Positions 1 to 5,888 of a DNA stretch of 7,295 nt are shown here, one piece after another. Position numbers and translations under genes: made by a program. The notes below the pieces were generated by a model. The model was not told where the DNA came from and did not search any database. It saw only the letters and a program-made list of their open reading frames with translations. Every line of letters starts with the position of its first letter. The stretch's first letter is position 1. Origin of the DNA: Acidobacteriota bacterium (GTDB lineage Bacteria > Acidobacteriota > Terriglobia > Terriglobales > Acidobacteriaceae); contig JAKCDN010000150.1 of NCBI GenBank assembly GCA_021841795.1, positions 1 to 7,295 of the forward strand, read 5' to 3'.

Positions 1-1996
1 ACTGCGCGGTGATGAAGCCTCCGTTGTGGGGCGTCGAATGGATCTCGCAGTTCTCAAATACCGCCTTGGAATCGCCGAAGATAAAGTCGACATTGCCTTC
101 AACGTAACAGTCGGAGAAGTATTGCCTGGTGGCAACGCAGTTCTGCCGGTCGGGGCCGCAGCGCGTGCCCAGGTAAACCGTGTCCTGATTGCCGAGCAGG
201 CGCACGTTATGGAAGACGGCGCGATCGCCGGTGACAAAAATTGCCAATGCCTGCGAGCCGGCCGGCAGTTGGGGATGGGTTTTATTGAAGTCGTTGGCGA
301 AGGTAATGTTCTCGACAAAGAAATTGTCCGCCGTTACATTCACGGTTGCGGAATGGAAGGTGCCCCCATTTTCACCCGCGTTGCGGTCGTTGACGACAAC
401 GGTTTTGGCGGGGTCGGGATTGGCGCTGAGAATTGTGACGTTGGGCTTATCGATGGTCAGCACCTCGCGATAGACGCCAGGCGAAACCGACAGAACGGCG
501 CCGCCCGTCCGGGGAACCATATCGAGAGCGCGCTGGATCGAATAGTAGTCGCCCGTTCCGTCGGCGGCGACGTAGTAGGTTTTGTCCTCGGGCGGAACTT
601 TGCCGGCCATCTCCGGAGCGGCCTTTGGATCGTCGGGGAAGGGCACAAAACGCGCATCGCAGTCGAGCGGCTGCCCGGGGGCCGCATCGGGAGCGTTGAC
701 ATCGGTCACGCCCTTGCCCTTCGGCTCCAGATTGCCCAGGCGCGGCCCCAGCGTGATGAGCGCATCCTGATCGTAAAAGAGCGCATCCTGCTGATGATCG
801 GCAAATACGTTGTCCAGCCTGATCTCCAGCTTGTGATCGGGCTCCGAGTCGAGCCCGTAGAATGTGTAGGCGCCCGGGGTCAGGACGTGCACATTTTCGA
901 GCGTGATGTCTTTGTAAATCGGCAGCCGATCGCCGGTAAAGGTGGTGTAATGGGGCGTAAACACCAGGGGATTGGGCACGTTGCGGATGCACACGTTGCG
1001 ATACACCACCTGCTGCACCAGGCCGCCGCGGCTCGGGTCGGACTTGATGCGCAGTCCGTTGTCGGCGCCGTCAATGGTCAGATCGTCCACCAGAAGATGA
1101 TCGACGCCGCCGAATGTCCCGCTGCCGATGGACATGCCGTGCCCGGTATAAAAGTGATCGTGCAGAACCGACATGTTGGAGACGCTGCCTGCGCCGCTCG
1201 GCTTCAGACATACATCGTCATCGCCGGTGTGAATGTAGCTGTAGGCAATGGTGATGTTTTTTGACGACCCGGGATCGATTCCATCCGTATTGCGCGCCGT
1301 CTTCGGCGTCATGATCCTGACGCCCCAGGCGGTGAAGCCGTCGGTCTGATTCACCGAGACGTGGAAGCCGGGAGAGTTTCGCAGCGTGATCTTGTAGAGG
1401 ACGAATCCGTCCACATGGCGCAGCGCGATCATTGAAGGCACGCTCTGCTGCTCATCCTTCACCTTGGCTTCATGGGCAAGATCCCACCAGGTCACGTTCT
1501 GCCCCAGCAGCATTGCGCCGCCGCGCGCATCGATTGAGCCCTCGCCCATGATGGCGGAGTTTTTGGCGCCGTCAGCGGAGATCAGCGGCTTGCAGCCGCC
1601 GCGGTGCGTGGAGACGATCCCGCAACTGCCGGACATCTGGTCATACACGCGAGGGTCGCGCGAGGCCACGAGCGCCGTGTTCTTATCGACGACAAGCGCA
1701 ACACCGGGCCGGAGCGTCAAGGGACCGGTGAGGAAGACATCCTTCCTGCCATGCGCGCGCAAGACCACGGCACGGCCCTGGGTGCAGCGGTCCATGGCAT
1801 CCTGAATGCGCGCGGTGGAGAGCTTCTGCTCATCGGCCGGCGCGATCAGGCCATTTCTGGAGGCAATATCGGCCTCAAGGGTGACGCACGCCTCGGGTAT
1901 TTTGGGCTCGGCGACGTTCCGCGTGTCCTGCGCCGCAAGCGGAACCAGGGCGCCCAGAAAAAGCAAAGTGGAAACAAAGTGGAAAATACGCATCAT
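1..1996 (-). CDS. Secreted GH28 polygalacturonase - CE8 pectin methylesterase fusion (C-terminus cut by window edge)
   Basis: Reading the minus strand from ATG at 1996 gives 665 uninterrupted codons with no stop before the edge, so the 3' end is missing. Residues 1-22 look like a Sec signal peptide (Arg3, hydrophobic core, cleavage near Ala22). Residues about 40-450 are a GH28 beta-helix with all four family motifs: NTD (236-238), GDDD (258-261), GHG (285-287) and RIK (316-318). These carry the catalytic aspartates, the histidine and the substrate lysine. From about residue 473 a CE8 domain follows, with Gln582 (GSQA), GNQD (Gln604, Asp605 as likely acid/base) and VDFIFG (Asp637 as likely nucleophile). 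The CE8 Arg/Trp motif would lie off the edge, so roughly 110-140 residues are probably missing. The predicted role is extracellular or periplasmic demethylation and hydrolysis of homogalacturonan. The start is ATG 1996 or the adjacent ATG 1993; a GGAG 3 or 6 nt upstream favours 1993. Domain assignment is firm, while exo versus endo action is not visible. Confidence 0.95.
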   Translation of the reverse strand, partial: MMRIFHFVSTLLFLGALVPLAAQDTRNVAEPKIPEACVTLEADIASRNGLIAPADEQKLSTARIQDAMDRCTQGRAVVLRAHGRKDVFLTGPLTLRPGVALVVDKNTALVASRDPRVYDQMSGSCGIVSTHRGGCKPLISADGAKNSAIMGEGSIDARGGAMLLGQNVTWWDLAHEAKVKDEQQSVPSMIALRHVDGFVLYKITLRNSPGFHVSVNQTDGFTAWGVRIMTPKTARNTDGIDPGSSKNITIAYSYIHTGDDDVCLKPSGAGSVSNMSVLHDHFYTGHGMSIGSGTFGGVDHLLVDDLTIDGADNGLRIKSDPSRGGLVQQVVYRNVCIRNVPNPLVFTPHYTTFTGDRLPIYKDITLENVHVLTPGAYTFYGLDSEPDHKLEIRLDNVFADHQQDALFYDQDALITLGPRLGNLEPKGKGVTDVNAPDAAPGQPLDCDARFVPFPDDPKAAPEMAGKVPPEDKTYYVAADGTGDYYSIQRALDMVPRTGGAVLSVSPGVYREVLTIDKPNVTILSANPDPAKTVVVNDRNAGENGGTFHSATVNVTADNFFVENITFANDFNKTHPQLPAGSQALAIFVTGDRAVFHNVRLLGNQDTVYLGTRCGPDRQNCVATRQYFSDCYVEGNVDFIFGDSKAVFENCEIHSTPHNGGFITAQ

Positions 1997-2075
1997 GCTC
2001 TCCAGTCAGCGCGGGCCGCAACGGCAGGCCAGGCCGACACAATCATCCCGGTGGACTGACCACTGCGGACCCTTC

Positions 2076-2105
2076 AATGTACGGAGCAGAGTGGTGTGCC
2101 GTCAA
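2076..2105 (-). promoter_or_regulatory. Candidate sigma-70-type promoter for GH28-CE8 gene
   Basis: On the minus strand TTGACG (2105-2100) matches the -35 consensus at five of six bases. TACATT (2081-2076) matches the -10 at four of six, and the spacer is 18 bp. Transcription would start near 2069 and give a leader of about 73 nt. It was found by eye, with no transcript data. Confidence 0.45.
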
Positions 2106-2140
2106 GTCTTCAGGCGGATGAAGCGGACGGGAGGCGAATC

Positions 2141-2151
2141 TGCGTAACGCA
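2141..2151. promoter_or_regulatory. Small palindrome, possible operator
   Basis: TGCGT-A-ACGCA is a perfect 5-bp inverted repeat around one central base. It sits between the two divergent candidate -35 boxes, where a regulator could affect both genes. The arms are short enough to occur by chance in GC-rich DNA, and no regulator family is implied. Confidence 0.22.
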
Positions 2152-2165
2152 TTGCGGCAGCGCGA

Positions 2166-2194
2166 TTGCTGGTCAGACCTTTGCGCGATAGAAT
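2166..2194 (+). promoter_or_regulatory. Candidate promoter for the twin CE12 gene
   Basis: TAGAAT (2189-2194) matches five of six bases of the -10 consensus. TTGCTG (2166-2171) sits 17 bp upstream but keeps only the TTG of a -35 box. The transcript would begin near 2201, leaving a leader of about 120 nt that contains the hairpin at 2232-2254. The weak -35 would suit activator control, which is speculation. Confidence 0.3.
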
Positions 2195-2231
2195 CGTAGA
2201 GGCTTCCGCCAGCCTGCGGGACAATGAACTC

Positions 2232-2254
2232 TGCCGGATGGGCACTTCCCGGCA
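2232..2254 (+). repeat. Inverted repeat in the predicted CE12 leader
   Basis: TGCCGG (2232-2237) pairs with CCGGCA (2249-2254) across an 11-nt loop. In RNA it would lie roughly 30 nt after the candidate start site and well before the ribosome site at 2310. It has no U-run just after it, so it is not an obvious terminator. Confidence 0.3.
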
Positions 2255-2309
2255 CGAGAATTTCATTGTTCTGTGAACCGAGGTCTGCGCAACTGCCAAT
2301 TTCAGAGTT

Positions 2310-2313
2310 GGAG
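2310..2313 (+). promoter_or_regulatory. Ribosome binding site deciding the CE12 start
   Basis: GGAG lies 7 nt before ATG 2321. No comparable site precedes the in-frame ATG at 2273, so 2321 is chosen; the signal peptide beginning exactly there agrees. Confidence 0.7.
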
Positions 2314-2320
2314 CGATTGC

Positions 2321-3793
2321 ATGAAACTGCTCTCCAGAGTATTGCTGTCTGCGGCGTTACCGGTTTCATGCGCAGTTTGCGCGCAGCAGCCGCAGGCGAG
2401 CACGGCCGCGCCGCCGGCCAAGGTGCGGATTGCCCTGATCGGCGACTCCACACAAACCAGGAGTGCCGGCTACGGATTGGGGTTCTGCGCCAACCTGACC
2501 GGCGCTGCGCTTTGCATCGACGATGCCAAGGGCGGCGCCAGCACCAAGACCTATTACAACGAGGGCTACTGGGAAAAAGCGCTTTCCGACAAGCCGGATT
2601 ACATGCTCATTCAGTTCGGCCACAACGACGAGAAGTCGGCACAGCACCTCCCGCGCGAAACCGACCTCGGCACGGAATACCCTGCGAATCTCAAGCGCTA
2701 TGTGGAAGAGGCTCGCGCGCACGGCATCGTTCCCATTCTCGTAACTCCGTTAACGCGGCGCTACTACGGCAGCGACGGCAAGATTCACTCTGATTTGCTG
2801 GCTCACGCGGAGGCGATGAAGAAAGTTGCGGCCGAGGAACACACGCCGCTGATCGACTTGCAGGCCGGCAGCATTGCCTATCTCGACACGCTGACCGAGA
2901 CTCAGGCTGAAGCGCTCGGCATCACCAAGAAGGATGCCGCAGGCAACACCATTCCCGACAAGACCCATTTGAATGCAGCGGGCTCTTACGTCTTCGGACG
3001 CATGGTGGCCGTCGATATGGGCAAGGCCGTTCCCGCACTGGCGCAATATGTCCGGCCCGAGGCCGCGGCGCTGCCGCCGAGCCTGCAGCGCACGGTCGCG
3101 ATTCTGCATGGAGCGCCGGTGAAAATCGTCCTTGCCGGCGACTCGACCGTGAACAACGGCGGCGGCTGGGGTCCGGGTTTCTGCGCCGACCTGACGCCGA
3201 ATGTCGACTGCATCAACCTGGCGCGCAACGGACGCAGCTCGAAGAGCTACTACGACGAAGGGGTTTGGAACGACGTGCTTGCGCAACACGCCGACTATAT
3301 CCTGATCCAGTTTGGACACAACGATCAGCCCGGCAAAGGACCGGCGCGCGAGACGGACCCGGATACGACCTATGCCGCCAACATGCGCCGCTACATCGAG
3401 CAGGCGCGCAGCGAGGGCGCGCGTCCCGTCATCGTCACCTCACTCTCGCGCCGCAACTATAAAGATGGCGTGCTGGTTGAGGATCTGACGGCTTACGCGC
3501 GCGCGGCAAAGCGGGTTGCCGAAGAAGAAGATGTGCCTGTCATCGATTTGAACGCCCGGAGTACGCGCCTGTTGAAGACGATGACCCAGGCACAGGCAGA
3601 TGAGTTCGACGCGGTGGGCCATCCTGACGCGGCGGGCGTGAAACTGGATCGCACGCATCTCAACCCACGAGGCTCCCAGGTATTTGGGCGAATGGTTGCC
3701 GACGATCTGGCGCGAGTGTGCCCGGAATTGGGGCCGGACGTGAAAGGACAGCCCGCGCCGCAACCTTCTCCCGCGGCCACAGCCGCGAAATAA
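2321..3793 (+). CDS. Secreted tandem SGNH hydrolase, two CE12 rhamnogalacturonan-acetylesterase-like domains
   Basis: This is a 490-residue protein with two homologous SGNH esterase domains, about residues 34-235 and 267-465, joined by a short Ala/Pro-containing linker. Domain 1 has GDST (Ser43), AKGGAS, GHND (100-103) and DKTHLN (Asp213, His216). Domain 2 has GDST (Ser275), ARNGRSS, GHND (332-335) and DRTHLN (Asp443, His446). Both therefore keep the Ser-Asp-His triad and the Asn/Gly oxyanion residues and look active. CE12 enzymes usually carry one such domain and remove acetyl groups from rhamnogalacturonan I or related polymers. Residues 1-21 form a signal peptide, with likely cleavage after AVCA. 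PVSC at 14-17 is a poor lipobox, so a lipoprotein is less likely. ATG 2321 was chosen because GGAG (2310-2313) lies 7 nt upstream and the signal peptide begins there; the in-frame ATG 2273 adds 16 residues that do not fit. The Pro/Ala tail ends 13 bp from the convergent glmS. Exact substrate is inferred from family and from pectinase neighbours. Confidence 0.93.
   Translation: MKLLSRVLLSAALPVSCAVCAQQPQASTAAPPAKVRIALIGDSTQTRSAGYGLGFCANLTGAALCIDDAKGGASTKTYYNEGYWEKALSDKPDYMLIQFGHNDEKSAQHLPRETDLGTEYPANLKRYVEEARAHGIVPILVTPLTRRYYGSDGKIHSDLLAHAEAMKKVAAEEHTPLIDLQAGSIAYLDTLTETQAEALGITKKDAAGNTIPDKTHLNAAGSYVFGRMVAVDMGKAVPALAQYVRPEAAALPPSLQRTVAILHGAPVKIVLAGDSTVNNGGGWGPGFCADLTPNVDCINLARNGRSSKSYYDEGVWNDVLAQHADYILIQFGHNDQPGKGPARETDPDTTYAANMRRYIEQARSEGARPVIVTSLSRRNYKDGVLVEDLTAYARAAKRVAEEEDVPVIDLNARSTRLLKTMTQAQADEFDAVGHPDAAGVKLDRTHLNPRGSQVFGRMVADDLARVCPELGPDVKGQPAPQPSPAATAAK
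3772..3787. repeat. GC-rich hairpin at the 3' end of the CE12 gene, possible weak terminator
   Basis: CGCGGC (3772-3777) and GCCGCG (3782-3787) form a perfect 6-bp stem with a CACA loop. The hairpin overlaps the last codons of the CE12 gene, just before its stop, and lies shortly past the glmS stop on the other strand. With only 13 bp between the convergent genes, it could serve transcripts from both sides. Neither side has a clear U-run, so intrinsic termination is uncertain. Confidence 0.33.
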
Positions 3794-3806
3794 CCGCCCT
3801 TCCTCT

Positions 3807-5690
3807 TTACTCGACCGTTACGCTCTTCGCCAGATTCCGCGGCTGATCGACGTCGCAGCCCCGGCGGATTGCGATGTAATACGCCAGCAGTTGCAGGGGA
3901 ACGATCTCGATCAGCGGCACAAGCATCTCCGGCGCGGGGGGAATGTGAATGACGTGTTCGACAAGTTCGCCGATGGTACTGTCGCCCTGGGTGGCAACGG
4001 CAATCACACGGCCGCTGCGCGCCGTGACCTCCTGAACATTTGAGAGCGTCTTCTCATAACGCAGCTTCGATGCCGGGTCGGCCGCGTCTCGGGTGGCCAG
4101 CACAACCACCGGCAAAGTCTCATCGATCAGCGCGTTGGGCCCGTGCTTCATCTCGCCGGCGGGATAGCCCTCGGCGTGAATGTAGGAGATTTCTTTCAGC
4201 TTCAACGCTCCTTCGAGCGCGATCGGGAAGTGAATTCCGCGGCCAAGATACAGAAAGTCGCGGGCGTTGGCAAATTCCCTGGCGAGCTGTTCGCATTGCG
4301 CGGAAGTCGAGCGCAAAACCTCATCGATCTTTGCCGGCAGGCGGCTGAGCTCTTCGATGTAGGCCACCGATTGCTCTTTGTCGAGGCGGCCGCGAAGCTG
4401 GCCCAGTTTCATGGCCAGCAGGAACAGCGCCGTCAGTTGCGACGTGAATGCCTTCGTGGAGGCCACGCCAATCTCCGGTCCCGCATGCGTATAGATTGCG
4501 CCGTGGGCTTCCCGCGCGACCATGGCCCCGACCACATTGCAAATCGCCACGGTCTTCGAGCCCAGCATCTTCATCTCGCGCTGCGCCGCAAGCGTGTCCG
4601 CGGTTTCGCCGGATTGGGTGATGAGGAGGCCAAGCGCGTTGCGGTCGGGAATGGGATTGCGGTACCGATACTCGCTCGCATAGTCCACATCGACGGGGAG
4701 ACGCGCCAGGCGCTCGATGATATATTTGCCGGTCAGTGCGGCGTGCCAACTGGTGCCGCATGCGGCAATGTTGATGCTGGAGGCCGAGGCAAGCTCTTCG
4801 TCGGGGATCTCCATCTCGCCAAGAAAGATCTTGCCTGAATCGAGCGAGACACGTCCCATGGTCGTGTCGGTCACGGCGCGCGGCTGCTCCCAGATTTCCT
4901 TGAGCATGAAGTGCTTGTAGCCGCCCTTTTCCGCCTGGATGGGATCCCACTGCACGCGGGTCAATTCGCGCCGTACCGGCTGGCCGTCAAAGTCTGTGAG
5001 GGTCACGCCGGCCGGCGTAAGGATTGCCATATCGCCGTCGGCCAGGAAATAAATATTGCGCGTATGATGCAGGATGCCGGGAACGTCACTGGCGACAAAA
5101 GCCTCGCCCTCGCCAACGCCGATAATGACAGGCGGGCCCAGGCGGGCGACAACAATCTTGTCAGGCTCCGCCGCGCTTAAAACGCCCAAGGCATACGCGC
5201 CCGTCAGCCGCTTGACCGCATGACGCACCGCATCCTCAAGCACGAGGGGCCGGCCGGCAGCGTCTGCATCTTTCTGCACCTGTTCGATGAGGTGGGCAAT
5301 CACTTCGGTATCTGTTTCGGTAACGAATTGATGGCCGAGCGCGGCAAGCTCGCGCTTCAGCTCCAGATAATTCTCCACGATGCCGTTGTGCACGACGACG
5401 ATGCGCCCGGTGCAGTCACGATGCGGATGCGCATTTTCTTCCGTCGGCCGGCCGTGCGTGGCCCAGCGCGTGTGTCCAATGCCAAAGGTTCCCTCGGGGG
5501 GATGCTCGCGCAGCACAGCTTCCAGGTTCCCCAGCTTTCCCGGAGCGCGCCACACTTCCAGCTTTTCGCTGCCGGGCCTGCCAAGGGCAATGCCCGCTGA
5601 GTCATAGCCTCGGTATTCGAGACGCCGCAGTCCCTCGACGATGACAGGGACCACCTTTTTGGGTCCAACGTAACCTACAATTCCGCACAT
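3807..5690 (-). CDS. glmS: Glutamine-fructose-6-phosphate aminotransferase (isomerizing), GlmS
   Basis: This cytoplasmic enzyme converts fructose-6-phosphate and glutamine into glucosamine-6-phosphate and glutamate, the first step towards UDP-GlcNAc for peptidoglycan. The protein is 627 residues, slightly longer than the roughly 609 of E. coli; part of the extra length is near residues 138-152. The N-terminal class-II glutaminase domain (about 2-240) starts with Cys2, the nucleophile after Met removal, and shows HTRWATHG (73-80), NGIVEN (102-107) and TDTEV (126-130). Two SIS sugar-isomerase domains follow: CGTSWHA (311-317), QSGET (359-363) and STKAF (411-415) in the first, and KLKE (497-500) and KHGP (515-518) in the second. 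It ends in the canonical [13 protein letters not shown]. These match the known active-site Lys, Glu, His and C-terminal Lys. The start is fixed by the need for Cys directly after Met. No Shine-Dalgarno is visible just before ATG 5690 (see leader features). Its neighbours are pectin enzymes, so it looks like a housekeeping gene next to a CAZyme cluster. Confidence 0.98.
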   Translation of the reverse strand: MCGIVGYVGPKKVVPVIVEGLRRLEYRGYDSAGIALGRPGSEKLEVWRAPGKLGNLEAVLREHPPEGTFGIGHTRWATHGRPTEENAHPHRDCTGRIVVVHNGIVENYLELKRELAALGHQFVTETDTEVIAHLIEQVQKDADAAGRPLVLEDAVRHAVKRLTGAYALGVLSAAEPDKIVVARLGPPVIIGVGEGEAFVASDVPGILHHTRNIYFLADGDMAILTPAGVTLTDFDGQPVRRELTRVQWDPIQAEKGGYKHFMLKEIWEQPRAVTDTTMGRVSLDSGKIFLGEMEIPDEELASASSINIAACGTSWHAALTGKYIIERLARLPVDVDYASEYRYRNPIPDRNALGLLITQSGETADTLAAQREMKMLGSKTVAICNVVGAMVAREAHGAIYTHAGPEIGVASTKAFTSQLTALFLLAMKLGQLRGRLDKEQSVAYIEELSRLPAKIDEVLRSTSAQCEQLAREFANARDFLYLGRGIHFPIALEGALKLKEISYIHAEGYPAGEMKHGPNALIDETLPVVVLATRDAADPASKLRYEKTLSNVQEVTARSGRVIAVATQGDSTIGELVEHVIHIPPAPEMLVPLIEIVPLQLLAYYIAIRRGCDVDQPRNLAKSVTVE

Positions 5691-5696
5691 AACAGG

Positions 5697-5702
5697 ATTT
5701 TA
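5697..5702 (-). promoter_or_regulatory. -10-like box six bases before glmS ATG (possible leaderless start)
   Basis: TAAAAT (5702-5697) matches the -10 consensus at five of six bases. Transcription from it would begin at or next to the A of ATG 5690, giving a leaderless mRNA and explaining the missing Shine-Dalgarno. No recognisable -35 or extended -10 accompanies it, so this is an alternative to the leader ORF reading. Confidence 0.22.
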
Positions 5703-5717
5703 AGCGACGTTGGCCAT
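5700..5717 (-). CDS. Possible six-codon leader ORF (MANVA-stop) in frame with glmS
   Basis: GGAGAG upstream (about 5726-5721) is the best Shine-Dalgarno sequence in the region and is well spaced from ATG 5717-5715. Translation from there reads Met-Ala-Asn-Val-Ala and stops at TAA (5702-5700), in the glmS frame and 9 nt before the glmS ATG. It may feed ribosomes to glmS by reinitiation, or be chance. A read-through product would put residues before Cys2 and so should not be an active glutaminase. Nothing can be said about a function of the peptide itself. Confidence 0.3.
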   Translation of the reverse strand: MANVA

Positions 5718-5739
5718 ATTCTCTCCACGGTGCAAGAAA

Positions 5740-5756
5740 GCCGCGAAACCGGCGGC
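5740..5756 (-). repeat. Short hairpin followed by a T-rich run upstream of glmS
   Basis: On the minus strand GCCGC (5756-5752) pairs with GCGGC (5744-5740) around a 7-nt loop, and TTTCTT follows directly. This resembles a weak intrinsic terminator or attenuator between the GH51 gene and glmS. The stem is only 5 bp (longer with G-U pairs), so confidence is low. Confidence 0.28.
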
Positions 5757-5830
5757 CAGCGAATGCGGGATGCATGCAACACGGCGGGATGGGAAGAAGG
5801 TTTGCGGCACGAGGCCGCGGCGCCATCCAA

Positions 5831-5860
5831 TCTCCTCTGCCTCGCGGCAGACAGAGGAGA
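5831..5860. repeat. Inverted repeat after the GH51 stop, terminator-like hairpin without U-run
   Basis: TCTCCTCTG (5831-5839) and CAGAGGAGA (5852-5860) are a perfect 9-bp inverted repeat with a 12-nt loop. The loop region can also pair as CTGCC (5837-5841) with GGCAG (5846-5850). It begins 28 bp past the GH51 stop, the usual place for a terminator, but no T-run follows on the minus strand. It may protect the 3' end, or act as a leader element if transcription continues into glmS. Confidence 0.45.
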
Positions 5861-5888
5861 CAAACTGAAGCGCCGGGTTGCGCGCCGA

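Larger units (their letters stand above)
1997..2320. promoter_or_regulatory. Divergent intergenic control region between the two pectinase genes
   Basis: This 324-bp gap separates the start codons of the GH28-CE8 gene (leftward) and the twin CE12 gene (rightward). No convincing gene lies in it. It holds one promoter-like pair for each direction, with their -35 boxes facing each other about 60 bp apart, plus a small palindrome between them and a hairpin in the rightward leader. Shared control of both genes from this spacer is a reasonable inference, since both act on pectin, but no regulator or known operator is recognised. Confidence 0.55.

Noticed and set aside
26..1264. Long open frame on the plus strand, 412 codons
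   Set aside because: It lies opposite the GH28-CE8 gene, whose minus-strand translation carries every family motif. The plus-strand product is Gly/Val/Ala/Ile-rich without recognisable domains, as expected for a frame antisense to a GC-rich gene.
2273..2320. Earlier in-frame ATG for the CE12 gene
   Set aside because: The extra 16 residues precede a normal signal peptide and have no ribosome site, whereas ATG 2321 has GGAG at 7 nt.
2363..2375. Possible lipobox (PVSC) in the CE12 signal peptide
   Set aside because: Pro at the -3 position is a poor match, and a normal signal peptidase I site (AVCA) follows four residues later.
2224..2793. Plus-strand open frame of 189 codons overlapping the CE12 start
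   Set aside because: It runs out of frame through the CE12 signal peptide and first catalytic block, and its product is Arg/Gln/His-rich with no motif.
4143..4838. Plus-strand open frame of 231 codons
   Set aside because: It is entirely antisense to the conserved SIS domains of glmS, has no ribosome site and shows no recognisable domain.
5771..5778. TGCATGCA palindrome
   Set aside because: An eight-base self-complementary word with no repeat copy or promoter context is expected by chance.
5691..5888. glmS ribozyme/riboswitch
   Set aside because: I could not find the conserved core or its double-pseudoknot layout, and the element is mainly known from Firmicutes-type genomes. A covariance search would settle it.
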